A stretch of DNA of 64,000 nucleotides from Strigops habroptila (GCF_004027225.2 NC_044288.2:7623744-7687743); one strand, 5' to 3'. Shown: positions 1 to 13,300, counted from the stretch's first letter. The notes: generated by a model not told the origin, from the sequence alone. A program made the numbers and translations.

Positions 1-231
1 CCACCAACGGTACATGGCTGCTGGGCATGTACCAGCGCTCCCCCCGCCTCTGTCCCTGGCCCCACAGCCAAAGTGGGGCCTTCCCTGCGGGTTTATCCTA
101 GGAAATGTGTGCTAAGGGGATGTCGCCTCCCTTCAGGGTAACTTGGGGGCTGCAGGAACGGCCCCCAGAGCTGTCAGAGCTTGATGCCCGTGCACGAGGT
201 TTTGTCCTTGTTTCCTGGCAGCTCTTCCCTG

Positions 232-282
232 CAAGGGAGGGACAAGGCAGGGGCAAGGGAGGAACAAGGCAGGGGCGAGGGA
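232..282. repeat. 22-bp tandem duplication
   Basis: Two copies of caagggagg(g/a)acaaggcagggg lie head to tail at 232-253 and 254-275, followed by a partial third (cgaggga). They differ at one position. Confidence 0.9.
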
Positions 283-330
283 TGGAGCCTCTTCCCCTGC
301 TGACAACTTTTATTTTTTGGATCCTGGGAA

Positions 331-384
331 CTCTTTTTTTAGCTTTTTTTTTTTAATTTTTATTTTTATTTTTTTTTTTTTTAA
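331..384. repeat. T-rich low-complexity tract
   Basis: Long T runs are broken only by AGC, AA and A. No target-site duplication or SINE body was recognised beside it. Confidence 0.85.
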
Positions 385-1248
385 GTAAACCTGCCCCTGC
401 TCCATTCCACTTTGCGGTTCCGTTCAGCTCAGCAGTTCCATGTTATGGTCAGATAAATATCAGGAGGATCCAGGAATATGACTTGGGATGAATGGGACCT
501 TAAGATGGATGTGACCTAATTACTTCAGGGGAAAAGAAGGGGTCTAATTATCTTCCATAACCAACTTTGTATTATAGAATTGACTCTATTGATCATTGTA
601 ACAAAATTCAAAGACTTATTAAACTCATTTGCGGGGGGGGGGGGATCATTGAAATGCAATGAAGATTAATTATAGAGCATAATGTTCTGTTAATTGAGTT
701 TTTAAATAGTTTTTTGATTAACAGGGATATTATCTTTCCATTTGGGATGGCGTTTCATATGCTAGCAGGTTATAAAAATGATTCTTTTAGAAATGCTCCC
801 ATGTTCTGCTGGTTTGTTTTGTTCTTACTGTTAAACTAACATTATACATAGAACCCCCTGAAGGAAAGTGGGTTAATAAAAACAAAGTTAATGGCAATCT
901 ATTGGAATTGCTGTGGAAAGGAGAAATGAATTGCAGGGTTGTGTATGAAACCTGGTGGAAAGTGATGATAAACTACTGCTGGAGCCCCTGCCAGGAGAGA
1001 GAAAGGAAAACACCATTATTCTGAAGTAAACCCAGATGTTCCTGGGGCTCCTTCCCCAGGGGCTGTGGCACAGAGTGGGTGGGATGCCTCTCAATGCAGG
1101 GGTCCACAGGGATGGCCGCAGGGTGCTCACAGCGCAGGGGTCAGAGAGGAGGGGAAATAGGGCAGATTTCCACTGTTAGAAACCATCCTGAGTGGCCGTG
1201 GCGTGCTGGTCTGCTGAGCCGTGAGTGTCTCCTCTCTCCTGCCCACAG

Positions 1249-1362
1249 ATAAGACTGTGAAGCTATGGAAGGTCAGCGAGCGGGACAAGAGGACCAGAGG
1301 GATACAATCTCAAGGATGAGGATGGCCGTCTCCGGGACCCTCCATGATCACCAATGCTACGG
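1249..1362 (+). CDS. PPP2R2B: PPP2R2B coding exon with internal frameshifts
   Basis: The acceptor is ...tgcccacag/AT and the donor is CGG/gtgagtg. The exon starts in frame as (D)[14 protein letters not shown], then an extra A near 1293 shifts the frame; family proteins continue [16 protein letters not shown], which is readable here only in the shifted frame. A base is then missing before CCATGATC (about 1341) and one is extra near 1353. The net change is +1 (114 versus 113 nt). Read literally, the exon hits a stop at TGA 1317-1319. It encodes about residues 112-149 of the propeller. Confidence 0.85.
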
Positions 1363-4300
1363 GTGAGTGTGGGGAGACCACGGCTCCCAAGGAGCCTTTC
1401 TCTTCAGCATCTTGGGTTAAACCAAGTTCAACCCTTGCTACGAGGGTGCTGAGGTGCTGGCACAGGGTGCCCAGAGAAGCTGTGGCTGCCCCATCCCTGG
1501 CAGTGTTCAAGGCCAGGTTGGACACAGGGGCTTGGAGCAACCTGCTCTAGTGGAAGGTGTCCCTGCCCGTGGCAGGGGTTGGAGCTGGAGGAGCTTTAAG
1601 GTCCCTTCCAACCCAAACCAGTCTATGATTCTGTGAAGCTGCTGGTGGTGTCACGGGTGTGCTGCAGCAATGCCATCCTGCATGGTGGGTCGATGTCAGA
1701 GGGCAGGGGTTGCTCCTTGTTTCAGAGCTTTGGCTGGTGTGCGGGTACGGGAGTGGAGCTGCTGCTGGAGTGATGCTGGCTCCGGGCAGTTCTGCCACCA
1801 AGCACCCCATTTCACGTCATGTTGGGTACCTCAGCGCATGGTGCTGGTGCTGCTGCAGTGCCCTGCATGTCCTGAGCATCCTGGCGAGGAGGCAGTTAAC
1901 AGGCTCTCCCTGCTTAGTGCACTCGCAACTGCAACTTCTGCTTTGGGAGCATAAGTATCTTCTCTAAATGAGTTTTCCTTCCAGCCTAAGGAGCTTAAAA
2001 CCAGCTCCTGAACCAAACGTAAACACCTAGGGCTATGTTTTCCATTTACTGCAAGGGGGATGGATGCACAGACCCCATTAATGCAGCTGCTGCGGGAAGC
2101 CTGGCAAGGGGAGGCACCGGGGCATGGCAGCGCCTGTCTGCCCGGCATCCCCTGGAGCTGGCAGCTCTTGGCCAGTGGTGCCAGCAAGTTTGCTCTTCCC
2201 TGGGAGAGCTGGTTACGAGCTTTGATTTGCATGGAGAAAGCCAGCTCCAGCCCGAGGCGGTGTGAGCACTGTTAATCCCATCAGAGCTCACCTGGGGTCC
2301 TGCGCAGCGGGTGCAGGCAGGGGATGCAGGCAGTGGGTGCAGGCAGCGCTGGAGACCCCGGGTGTGTGGCTCCAGTAGTGAGCTGCCCCTCTGCAAACAG
2401 GGCAGAGCCGTGCTCCCCCCTGCTTGACAATAACCCCTTGAACCCATAGCCTAGAGGTGACAAGTGTGCAGGAATTTTGTCATGGCATTAATCAGAGCAG
2501 GTCACCTTGTAATTTAATAACATCCTGTCAGAATTTGCATTTTGAGTACTCGGGGGGTTTATATTTGTATATATAAAAATGTTGCTACAGTTACCCTCAG
2601 CTGACTTTTATGGCTTCCAGTTCCATTGCAGATGAAGCCGTTGAGAGCCCCAGACAGGCAGTTAATTCTCATCTCCATACTGAGTTTCTCCTGGTGGCTT
2701 GCAGGCATTTTTCTCTACAAAGCAAGAAAACATTTTATTTCATGTATATATGTATCTGCTGTTATGTTTCAGGCAGCATTCAGCCTGATACCCTGTTGCC
2801 TACACAGCCCATTGCTGATGTCAGAGCTGGGGTACCAACCCTCTGCAGGGCTGAGGGCTGGGTGGGTGCAGGAATGCCGAGCTGGGGATCGGGCTCCCAT
2901 CCTGGACCTGCCATCAGAAGCAGCAGTCAGTCAATGGGAGCTCAGGATGAGCGGTGAGACGCCCCAGTGGAGCACAGGGCGATGTGGTTATGAAAATACG
3001 GTAATCATCCTGCTCATCTTCACTGTTGATTGTTGCTGTCAGCTGATTGCGTTTGACCACATCCTGTTGCTTCAGCTGGTGACTGCAGCGGAGCCGAAAA
3101 TCAGCGTGGGGGTTGGCAAGTGCTCAGCCTGAAGTTCCACTGTCCAGCCCATGCATCGCAGCCGGTGCGCCGCGGGCGCCCCACAGAGGCACAGGGGTGC
3201 AGAGATGCTGCCAGTGGGGCCGGGGCCGGGGCCAGCCCGGGCAGCGTGGTGTGCTCGGGGGTGCAGGCTCTCAGGCCATTCCTGTCAGCACTGGAACATC
3301 AGAGCGCTGGACACTGTGTATTGGAGTCCCCTGTCTGCCTCAAAAGTTTCAGCCTTCAGTTTACTTTCAGTCTATTTACTGATTGCTGGAGGAGAATGGG
3401 GTGATGGGGTGTGGTTCCCTTGTGCCATGAGATACAGTGCTGCGATTCCCCACGCTCCAGTGGGAACATGTGGGCTCCTGCCTCATGGCAACAGGAAGAG
3501 GTAAAACATGGTGTAAGTGCTCAGCATTTATGGTTATTAGTATCTGTCTGCACAACGCCTGCTGTCCCTGAGGACGGAAGATTGAGGAGTTTCTGCCAGC
3601 CCCAGTTTGATCTGATGTTTTGATGATTTTACTTAGGCAGATATTTACATTGCTGTAACCATTTTGCTGCAGCCTGGTGTATCTCTGATTGAGCATCACA
3701 GCATCAATTGTCCTGTGATGCTCATGCTTTGGAGTAAAGCCACGTCCATCCACAGTTTAATTTTCAACCACAGATGAGCAAAAAAGGTGTTAAACCCACC
3801 TTGCTGCAATCATCTCTTACCTGTTCGTCATCATGGTTTAAATGTGCTTGATGAGCATTGTTCTCTGAGGAATTTCTAACCCACATAATGCAGAAGGAAT
3901 ATTTAACTCTGCTCATACTGTAAAGTAAGGCTTTCGCTGTTGTTAGGAAGAGCTTTGCTTACTTGGGTTGCCCCCAGCCTAATAGCTGGCAGCCCTTTGG
4001 CCCTCATTTAGCAGCCTCAGTGAGCTCTCAAGTGCCCCTCTGTCGGTGCGCAGCCGTACCTCTGCCACGGGGTGTGTGGCAGAAAATAATTAACACAAAT
4101 AATGTCCAGGGCTTAAAATCCTTCTAAATAGAGAATGTGTTTGCTTTGGTTCCTCAACAGCAGGTCATGCTGTGGTGGAACACTGAGGTGCATCCTCCCC
4201 ACCGACCGTGGCAGAGGCTGGCTGCAGGCACTGGTGCTGTGTGGCAAGAACACCTCTGATGCAGCAAAACTGGAGTAACTGGTGGGAGAGACAGCTTCCT

Positions 4301-7300
4301 GGGCCCCTGTGCTGTGGAGAGGGTCTGATCTTCACATGGTTCATCTGAAGAGAAGCAGCAGCAGCTGGCTGTGGGGCCAGCGCTGTTGTGCTGCCTGCAT
4401 TTCTGCCTCGCACAGAGATCGTCTGTCTTTTCCCTGTATACATTCTCCAAGCATTATCATTTAAATGACAAGGTAAATGTGAAACATTTGGCTTTTTTGG
4501 GCTATAAATGCACATGGCAGAACTAATCAATTGTCAAATGATCGTCATCAAAATCATTGCCATGGAAATTAAGAAAGAAGGGTTTTCCCAGTTCCATGAG
4601 CTGCTCACATTGCTCCAGAGCAGCGCAGGGTGCAACTTTCACCCGCCCTGTGCCCAGGCAGGGCAGTGCTGGGACCTGCGGTCTGCAGCTTCGAGGTGCT
4701 TTTCTCATTTGTTTTTCCCAGGTCAAGAGTTGAATTCTTCCTTTTCTGGTGAAAACTCATTATTCATCCTTTGAATATTTGTAAACTTGCCTTGAAACGC
4801 CAGTGACCAGAATTGACCTTTCCAATATTTTTCTCCGTCTCTTTTTCCACAGCAATTACACTGCAGGTATTTGTGTCTAGACGTGCTGTAAAAACAATGT
4901 GCCAGCAGAATTATCCAATGGGTTTGGATTGCTCTGAATGTGTGTTTGGGAACATGGCTCTGCTTCTACACGGTTCTGCTAGGAAAAGTCATCTGCCTGG
5001 TGGGATTTTACTGACACCGGCTCTTTTTCAGTGGGAGAAATAAGTTAATAAGTATCTGTTCAAGCAGTCACATGTTTAAGGGGCGTGCAATGCTGATGAG
5101 ATTGGCATAAAGGGTTCAGGGTTTTGAACTTCAGATAAGAAAAATGCTCTGTTTGTTCTTTGATGCTTCTGCAAACTTGTGTCAGAATTTAGGTGCAGAT
5201 GGTGACAGTAATCCTGGAGTGCAGGAGCTGAAACGAGGGCAAATTCTCAGTTACAAACAACAAAAATCCTATCATGTTATAAAAGCAGACAGAGAACGGG
5301 AAACCTGGGGTGATTCAGGCTGTGTGTGGAAGGACACTTGCTCAGCCTTGTGCTGAAACCCCTTGTGAGCGGGACCTGGTGTTGGGGTGTTTGTGGGATG
5401 GCCCAATGCAGTTGGCCCATGGACTAACTTCAGACTTAATCTTGTTTCACTGTATGAAAAAAGGCTCAGTGATAGGCGACAGGAGGAGTGGTGTTAGTGT
5501 GGGAGGAACATGTCTGGGGAAGAGATAAAACCAGAAGCTCTATCGGCTACATGGCCTGGTAATGAGATAGCGGGTTTATCCTCCATGGGAAGGTCCCTTC
5601 CCCACGTCACGGGGAAGGTCCAATGAGACAAAATGCTGAAGAGCATGAAATTGTCCGTCTGCCGTGGAAATAGTGTTTGCTGTGCAATTTTGTCTGCAAA
5701 ATATTAATGTGCAGGCAGCGCTGGTTACAGAATGTGCCTTTTGTAGGTGAGAAACAGACACTGGGGAGCACGTCCAGAGGAGCTTGGCTGCTGGAGCAGG
5801 TGACGAACTGTCTGATTTGTCCCGTGAGCAGCCAGCTCCGCTCTCGGATTTGTTGGGAACCAGATTACATTTTCCTTCTTGCAGAACCAAGGTTGGGGTT
5901 AATCTGGGCTCTGGCTGTGGCTAATCCCACTTGGCCAAATCCTGCAGCTCGCTGGGGCTACAGAGCCAGCATGTGCCAGGGCTGGTGGGCTGGTGCCCTC
6001 GCGCCAGGAAGGGCAGTTTGTCCTGCTGTAAGTGCAGGAGGTGGGAGGAAAGGTCTGCCCTGAGTGCTGGTTTACAGCATGGTGGCTGGACTGAGCGCTG
6101 CCGTGCACGCATCCCGGGAGCTGAGGCCTCATCCTTTTCCCTGTGCATTGACTGGTGTTTTGGGCAGAAGACGAGGTTTTTCCTGCGAAACACCAAACCT
6201 CTGCATCACTTCACACCACGTCCATCACAGCACTGGGAATGAGGAGAAGCTCTGCCATGTGAAGCTTTGCCCACCCTCGGGAGCAGGGAGCGTTTGGTGA
6301 CAGTCCAACATGACAGGCAAATGAAAGGGGAAACCTGATGGGAGCAGGGGGCAAAGTAGAGAAGCAGCAGCAGTTACTGACGTGGTGTTAACAGCACCGT
6401 GGTCCTCTGCTCAGCGGCAGCAGGACATGTGGCACCGGTGGTGGGAAGCGACCAGGGCACCCTGGATCCTCCATCCCACAACCACCCAGGAGATGAATTT
6501 TACCGCTCAAGGCAGGATTAGTGCCTCATTAACTGAGGAAAGGGGAAGCCTTGGCCAGACAAGGAGAGAGGAATTGAGTGTCATGTGTGCTTTGGATGAG
6601 TGGGACCAGCTCTTTTGCAGGGGGTGCCTGCTAAAAGACAGAAAGAAAAATGAAGACATATTTTGTTTTAAATGAGAAATGACTGGCATTCCCCCTCTCC
6701 CCGAAAACAAGAAGTAATTTAATTTATTAGTGGTTTATTTTATTTGACAGCCTTTCTATGTACTTGATGCGGTTTGTTACACTGAATTACCCTTTAATAA
6801 TGGGTGTATATAATACCAGAGCCTGCCCTGGAGGCTGGCTCTGTAATTGAAGGAGGGATGCACTGCAGAGCTCTGTGCTGTTGAGGATTGCCATGGCAAT
6901 GCCAGTGGGAGCTGCGTGGTTGGGGCAGGGAATCGTGCTGGAAGGTGCCGGTGCCCACGCTGCTGTGGCTCAGCCCCGGCTGCCCTTGGTGCGGGTGAGG
7001 TGTGGCGAGATGCAGTGCGGTGCAGTGAGGTGCAGTAAGGTGCTGGGCTCCTGCTTTCACCGCACTTGGTTTTGTGCCAGCATGGCCACGTGTAACCGTG
7101 AGCTCTTTCCCTCTGCACAAGTGCTGCGGTTGCACTGGTCTGAACGGCAGCGCGGTCCCCGTAATCCCTGAGCCTCCGTCCCCAGCGGCTGAGCAGAGTC
7201 CGTCAGCGCAAATGATGCATCATTGCCTGTGTCAGGCCGAATTAGCAGGCAGGCTCGTCACATTAAGCTCCGGCTCCGCGCTGGCAGTCCCTGCGGTCTG

Positions 7301-10300
7301 GTGTCACTGGCGCTGGCTGTCACACTCCTGTCCCCACCTCGGCAGCCATGGGAAATCTCTTTGGGCAGCGCACAGATAATATACGCAGTAATGAAGTAGC
7401 TTGAGGGAATAGCTTACTGCCGAATGGGAGCACAGACTGACACCTCCGAGAGCACTGAGCTGCCTCCAGAGTGTCATGTCTGAAGCTATTACTTGCACCA
7501 CACCTTGCATTCCCCGTTCTCACTGCATCTCTCCATCCCCTGTTTATATGAGTTATGCTTATTAATCTAAAGGCAAACATGTATAGCTCTCTTTCTAGTC
7601 CCTCCATCTGTCCCTGCCCTGTGTGTTCCCTTTCCCTGTCTCTTCTCATCTCTCACCTGTCACTTTGCTGTGAAGCAAATGCAAAAAAGTCAAAAGAAAA
7701 CTCTGTGCTGACCTGGCTCTCTTAAGACATACGTGTCTGTTGGAAATGCCCAGGAATTTCAGATTCCAGTTAACAGTGACAAAACGAGGCAGAAGTGGGT
7801 TTTGGTTTGTTTTTCCCAAAGAAGGACCAGCCGCTGCAGCACAGACCTGATCTTGGTTTACCGGGCTCTTGCTGTGATCAAACTGTACTGGTGCGTCTCT
7901 CAAAGGTGAAAGGTTTTGTGTCTGCTTGTCCTGCTCATGCCCGCAGACAGGCGCTGGGTTTCTTCAGTGAGGGTGTGTGCCGAGGCAGGGGAATGGAGAA
8001 TGGGCAGCCGGTGCTTGCGGGCACCCACCATGGTGGAGCCGGTGTCTCCCCTGTGCCGGGTGCTGGTGCGGGTCCGGTGGGGCAGTGGGACCTGTCCCTG
8101 GGTGCTGACACTCTGCCTCTCGTCACAGGTACCGGTGCTCCGGCCCATGGACCTGATGGTGGAGGCCACCCCCCGGCGGGTGTTTGCCAATGCACACACC
8201 TACCACATCAACTCCATCTCCGTCAACAGTGACTACGAGACCTACATGTCAGCGGACGACCTGAGGATAAATCTGTGGAACTTTGAAATCACAAATCAAA
8301 GTTTTAGTATCCTTTGGTGCGTGACCCCGCAGCACCCCCAGCCTGGCGAAGAGCGGGAATGCGGGAGGTGCCCCGGCTGGTGAGTGGGGTGTAGGAGCCC
8401 TGGGAGCCCGGACACACGCACGTGTCAGTGGGAGAATGATGAGGTCCCCATCCTTGCACCCCCGTCACGGTTCCTTGTACACTTTCACCCTCTGGCAAGC
8501 TCACAGGGGTCAGGAGCACAAACTGGTGATGTTCACTGTGATCTGAGTGCAGAGCATCTGAAACCCCCCCCATCCCCGAGTGTCACCTCCAAGGCCCTTC
8601 CCTTGAGGGCTGAGCTGTGCCGCCGGCAGGACATGGGTCCCACTGAGCTGAGCTGCTGCCTGCGTGGGCAGGGCTCATCTGGCATCCTCGGGACGCTGCC
8701 TCCAGCCTAGTGACACGGCTCTGAATGCTGCTGCCGGGCGGGTGGGAGCAGGGTCTGCCCGTGATGGAGCAGACTGATGCCTTGGAGAAGACGGAGGGAG
8801 GCAATATTAGTTGTGCAGTCTCTGCTATACCCTGCAGCGAGGTGACAGGCTGCCAGTCACTGCTGTACAAATGAGGCCCTGCCAGTCACCCTTGCAACAG
8901 CCGCATCAGAAATAACAACGGGGCACTAATCATGGGTGATATTTATAGTATTTCCTACTGAGAAATCCCCACGGGGCATGTGGCACATTTAGGCAGCTGA
9001 GAGGACTTCAGCAGTCAGAGGTGTGTGGCTGGTGGCTGAGCAGGGCTGCAGCATGTGCTGTATTTTGGGGAAGAAAGTGAGGCGCTGAATTTGGGTGAAA
9101 CCTCGGGGAGTTTGGCCAAGGCGTGATCAGAGGGAGCATTCGCTGTCCTGCGGGGCCATGCGCTGGCTCAGCTCTGGCTTGAGCTGGGACCCAGGTTCTG
9201 CTGTGGATCCGCAGCATGGCTGGGCTGAGGTCGCTCAGAGGCTGTGAACGGGGGCTGCTGCTTCTGCGGAAGCGCTTGCTGCTGGAAACACCCCACACGG
9301 GGGAGAAATCCATGTCTTTATTGGTCTGTTAATCCCCATCTTGCCAGGAACAGCAGGTTCTTAATTTGCTTCCCAGGGGGTCAGGAAAGCTGCTGTTTCT
9401 TTCTCCCCCTTTGCACAGTGGGTAAATCACCCCATGCTGGGTGTTTGGATTGCCCTGCACAATCTGAAGCAGCTTCCACTAGTGACCCCTGGCTGGCGTT
9501 AGGCCGGGATGGATCCTTGCCGTCGGTCCCCTGCAGCACTGGGATGCTCTGCGGGGCTGTGCAGGTCCTTGCTGGCACCATCCGCGGGGCCGGCTCAGTT
9601 TGCCACCCAGTGTTTCACTGAGCCCAAGTGTGCAAAATGTTTTGGAAATGACACGTGCCTGGGCAGCACCCCATTGTGCTCTGGGTTTTGGTTTTGTATT
9701 GCTGTGGTAGAAAATGTTTGCTCTCACAATGAATGGGCAGAGTCAGGCCTCGGCTGTACAGAGGGTACATGGTCCCTGGTTGAACAGCAAAAGTGATGGA
9801 GGTGGGCTTTGCCCTGCACTGGTGCTGGCTGGAGCTGGCTCAGCACTGCGGTTCTGCCCGAGGATGGTGCTGCTCTCCCGGGAGCACCAGGTTGGCTGGT
9901 GCCAGGGACCTGCGGGAGGAGCGGGGTCTGGGCTACAGGGGGCTCCTTGACTCGCCCTGTCAGACATTGTGGACATCAAGCCAGCCAACATGGAGGAGCT
10001 GACGGAGGTGATCACTGCCGCCGAGTTCCACCCGCACCACTGCAACACCTTCGTCTACAGCAGCAGCAAAGGCACCATCCGGCTGTGTGACATGCGCACC
10101 TCCGCGCTCTGCGACCGCCATGCCAAGTGTGAGTACAGCCCCGGCGCGGGGCGGTGGGAGGGGGTCCCCTTCGCATCCAGAAAAGGGGAGCACGGAGACC
10201 CCCCGGGCTCAGGTCTGTCCTGCCGCCTCACCCCCTCCTCCCTTGGGATGTGCCGGGCTATGGTCCTGCCTGCCCAGGGGCATTCCCATGGGCACCAGCC

Positions 10301-13300
10301 CTCAGTCCTGCCCGGCCTCAGAAGGAGCAGCTTCCTCTGGGTGCCAGCCCCACACCCTTTCAGGGAGCATGTCAGACACCCCACAATGATGTCTCAGCAG
10401 CGGATCCGAAGGGTCACTGGGTGCTGGTGCACTTGGTCCTCCCAGGCTGATGTGATGAGTGAGCTGCTGCTGAGGAGCTTGGTTCCTGCTCAGCCTCTAC
10501 GTGTCCAGAGGTTGGTGCTGGAAATACTCTTCGTGTCAGAAACTGCTCAGTAAAATACCGGCACAAACACCCACAGCAGTTATGGGTGAGCTGGTGAATA
10601 CCTGTTGCTGTTCTTTGGGCCATGCCAGTTCTGGTGCTGAGCTCAGTGTTGTCAATAAGACCCTGAAGGAGTTTGGTGTCTGCCTTAAAAACAGTGAAAC
10701 GTGGCAGGAACAAGTGCTGTGTGACTGCACAGCTAAAGCCCTGTGTCTCCTGTTCTAGTTTGGGTTTTCCTCAGAAAATGGCCAATATCCTGTGGGAAAT
10801 GAAGGAGATTTTCAGTACTGAAGGTGTGATCATGTTAGGAGAACATGATGCACAAACTGGGTGCAACTTCCTGGAGCCCCACGGTCATAACCTGCCTCCA
10901 GAGAGCCCCAGGGTGTGGTTTAGATGGGGTTTTCCTGCAGGCGATAGGGAATTACACAGCAGCTGTTGCTCCTGGGCTTCTGAGCTGCAGTCCAGCTCTG
11001 AGACCTGTTTTAACCTGGGGGGAAGCGGATGAAGAGGAAGCATCGCCGGTGGGAGAGGTTTGGCTGGCTGGAGATTGGAGATACCAGTGGCAGCTTTCCC
11101 AAACCCTGAGCAAAGCACCGTTTCTGTTCCTGCACTTCCCGGCTGTGTGTCGCAGCCCGGCAGTGACAGCTCCCAGCTGAGGAGCAGAACACACTCACAG
11201 AGCAAACAGAATCCATTTCCCTGACGCTCTGGTGGCAGAGCCCCCCCGGTGCTTCCTTTTGTCTGGTGCTGCTGCGTCCGGCGCACGGCGGCCAGCGGCG
11301 CATCCTGCTCGCTTTGACCTCTCCTGTGACATCTCCTTATTGATTTCCCTCCATCCGTCAGAAGCACCAGCCCCAGTCAATCGCTGTGCGGCGGATGTGT
11401 GAGTGGAAATTGAGACAGTTCATCAAAGTTCAACGTGAAAAGCAACGTTGGCTTTTGGAGGCGAATCCTCCGATGGAGACATTTAATAACTGTCAATATT
11501 TAATAAAAATGCAGAAGATGTCTCTGCACGCCCCAGCCACGTTAATTCCCATGGATGCAGCTCATTGCTTGGGCACAGCTCGTACTTACGTGCTTCTCAT
11601 ATTAAATTTTGTTTGCCCACTTCATTGGAGGCTCCTGCGATCTGTGACGTTGTGAGTTACCTCCAGCCTCAGAGCTGGCTTCGGAGAGAGCATCAGCTTC
11701 CATGTGCCCAAAGAAACACATGCCTTGGCCGAAGCACCACGGGAAGCCAAAGGTCAGGTCAGGATTCCTGGAGCAGCTGGTAGCAGGGGCAGAAGTGATC
11801 CTGTTTGAAAAGCATATGGGAAAGCGAGGAGGAGCCCTGCTGGGGTTACTGTGGTTATTTCCCCACAGCAAAAGGCTTTCCCCTTTTTCTTTAAGGAGCT
11901 TTAAAGAGTGATTGTACCAAACCAAAGGCTCAAGTTTCCTAAAGGGGGACCTTTCCCTTCTGTCTTCGCACTGCTGACTGTGTTACAGCAACTCTGCCAA
12001 ACATTTCTCCTTTGCTGAAGAGACTTTCAGCTTTGGTCAGAAGCACACAAAGCTGCTTTGATAAGGTAGCCAGCAGCTCACAGGTTTTACTCTCCCATAT
12101 TGCAGATGTATCTCTAAGACAAGTGTCCCCCTTATATTTGGGGGTTTTGTCTTGCAGTATCAGAGCCCCAGAACAGCAGGCAAGCACATGGATGGAGGGA
12201 AAATTCTACTTTCCTAACAACTTCCTCTTCCCCCTGCACTATAACCTGAACACCTCCTGCCTTGACATAAGCTCATATGTGCATCCGTGGTGGAAACAAT
12301 GCAGCCGTTAGAACAAGACTCACAAATCCAGCTGACCCGGTGTGAGCAAACCCTGATGGTTACAGCAAAGACACGTCCTGGCGTTACGTGCTCTCCACAG
12401 ACTGCCTCAGATCTTTATTTTCTCTTGTTGCTGTCGCTTTTCTTATTTAAAAGACCTGACATGTCATCAGATTTCCTGCTGGGGATTAAAGGCCCCAGAG
12501 CTCGGTCCTGCTGTGGGCGATGCCATTTCGGATTTGTAGAAATCATTTATACTGGCACTTCAGGCATGTTTTCTGCTGTATGCAGAGGTTCAGGTGTTGG
12601 GTACCACAGGGCTCAGCGAGGGGATGCTCAACCCCAGCAAATGCTGGTGCCGGGTGCGCTGTGCAGGAAACACTGCCTGCGGAGCCACCAGCCCTGCTCT
12701 GGACATGGTAGGTCAGAGCCAGCAGCCACAGGGGATGAGGGTCGGACACATGGGGCTGGCAGAGGGATTTGTCTCCAGTGGACGTGGAAGAGGAGCTGGA
12801 CAGATCCCCCCATCACAGCATCTCTCTTGATGCATCTCTGTGATAGCTTTCTAAAACCATCCTTGCCCAGCTGATGTTAGTCTGAAATCAAATTTATAAA
12901 TACATTTAATTTGGAACTTCATCTATCTTCCTCAAACTGTTCAAACTGATTTACTCAAAGACTGATCAAATTAAATCTGTGGGTTGCAGGGGCTATAAAA
13001 TATTTACACTGACTTTCAGTTATGCTGCACATTGATTTCTAAAGAGCAGCAGTGATGTGCAAGGCTCTAAATCTTCTGGGCTTCTGTGGTGCTGTTGATA
13101 GATTGGTCTCTGATGATCCCTCTCGCTTATTGCTTGCATTAAAAACAAAGGAGCGTCAATTTTGCCAACTCCTTAAAATACGGGTGTTTGTCCATATCAG
13201 GCTAGACCAGACCCAGAAGTGGGAGCTCTGCCCCCCCCACTGCGGGTGCCTCTGCTCGGGCTGGGGCAGGCGGCAGGTCCCTGGGCTGGGGACAGGAGCT

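Larger units (their letters stand above)
1..1248 (+). other. PPP2R2B: PPP2R2B intron (3' part)
   Basis: No exon is visible. The intron holds a 22-bp tandem duplication (232-275), a T-rich tract (about 331-384), a G12 run (633-644) and an AT-rich stretch (about 460-900) with several TAATTA-like words. It ends in a good polypyrimidine acceptor before 1249. Confidence 0.75.
1363..8128 (+). other. PPP2R2B: PPP2R2B large intron
   Basis: This intron has a CR1 3' end just after the exon (1430-1637), a 13-bp triplicate (2309-2346), and AT-rich segments at about 4440-4580, 6680-6840 and 7190-7640 that look unlike the GC-rich background. No coding exon was recognised on either strand; the small open frames inside show no family signature. 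Confidence 0.7.

Noticed and set aside
331-384. Poly-T tract as the tail of a reverse-oriented retrotransposon
   Set aside because: No LINE or SINE body or target-site duplication is visible next to it.
1249-1362. The idea that PPP2R2B is a processed or decayed pseudogene
   Set aside because: Introns, splice sites and five downstream exons are intact, and a U12-type intron is kept. A local sequence error is the simpler explanation.
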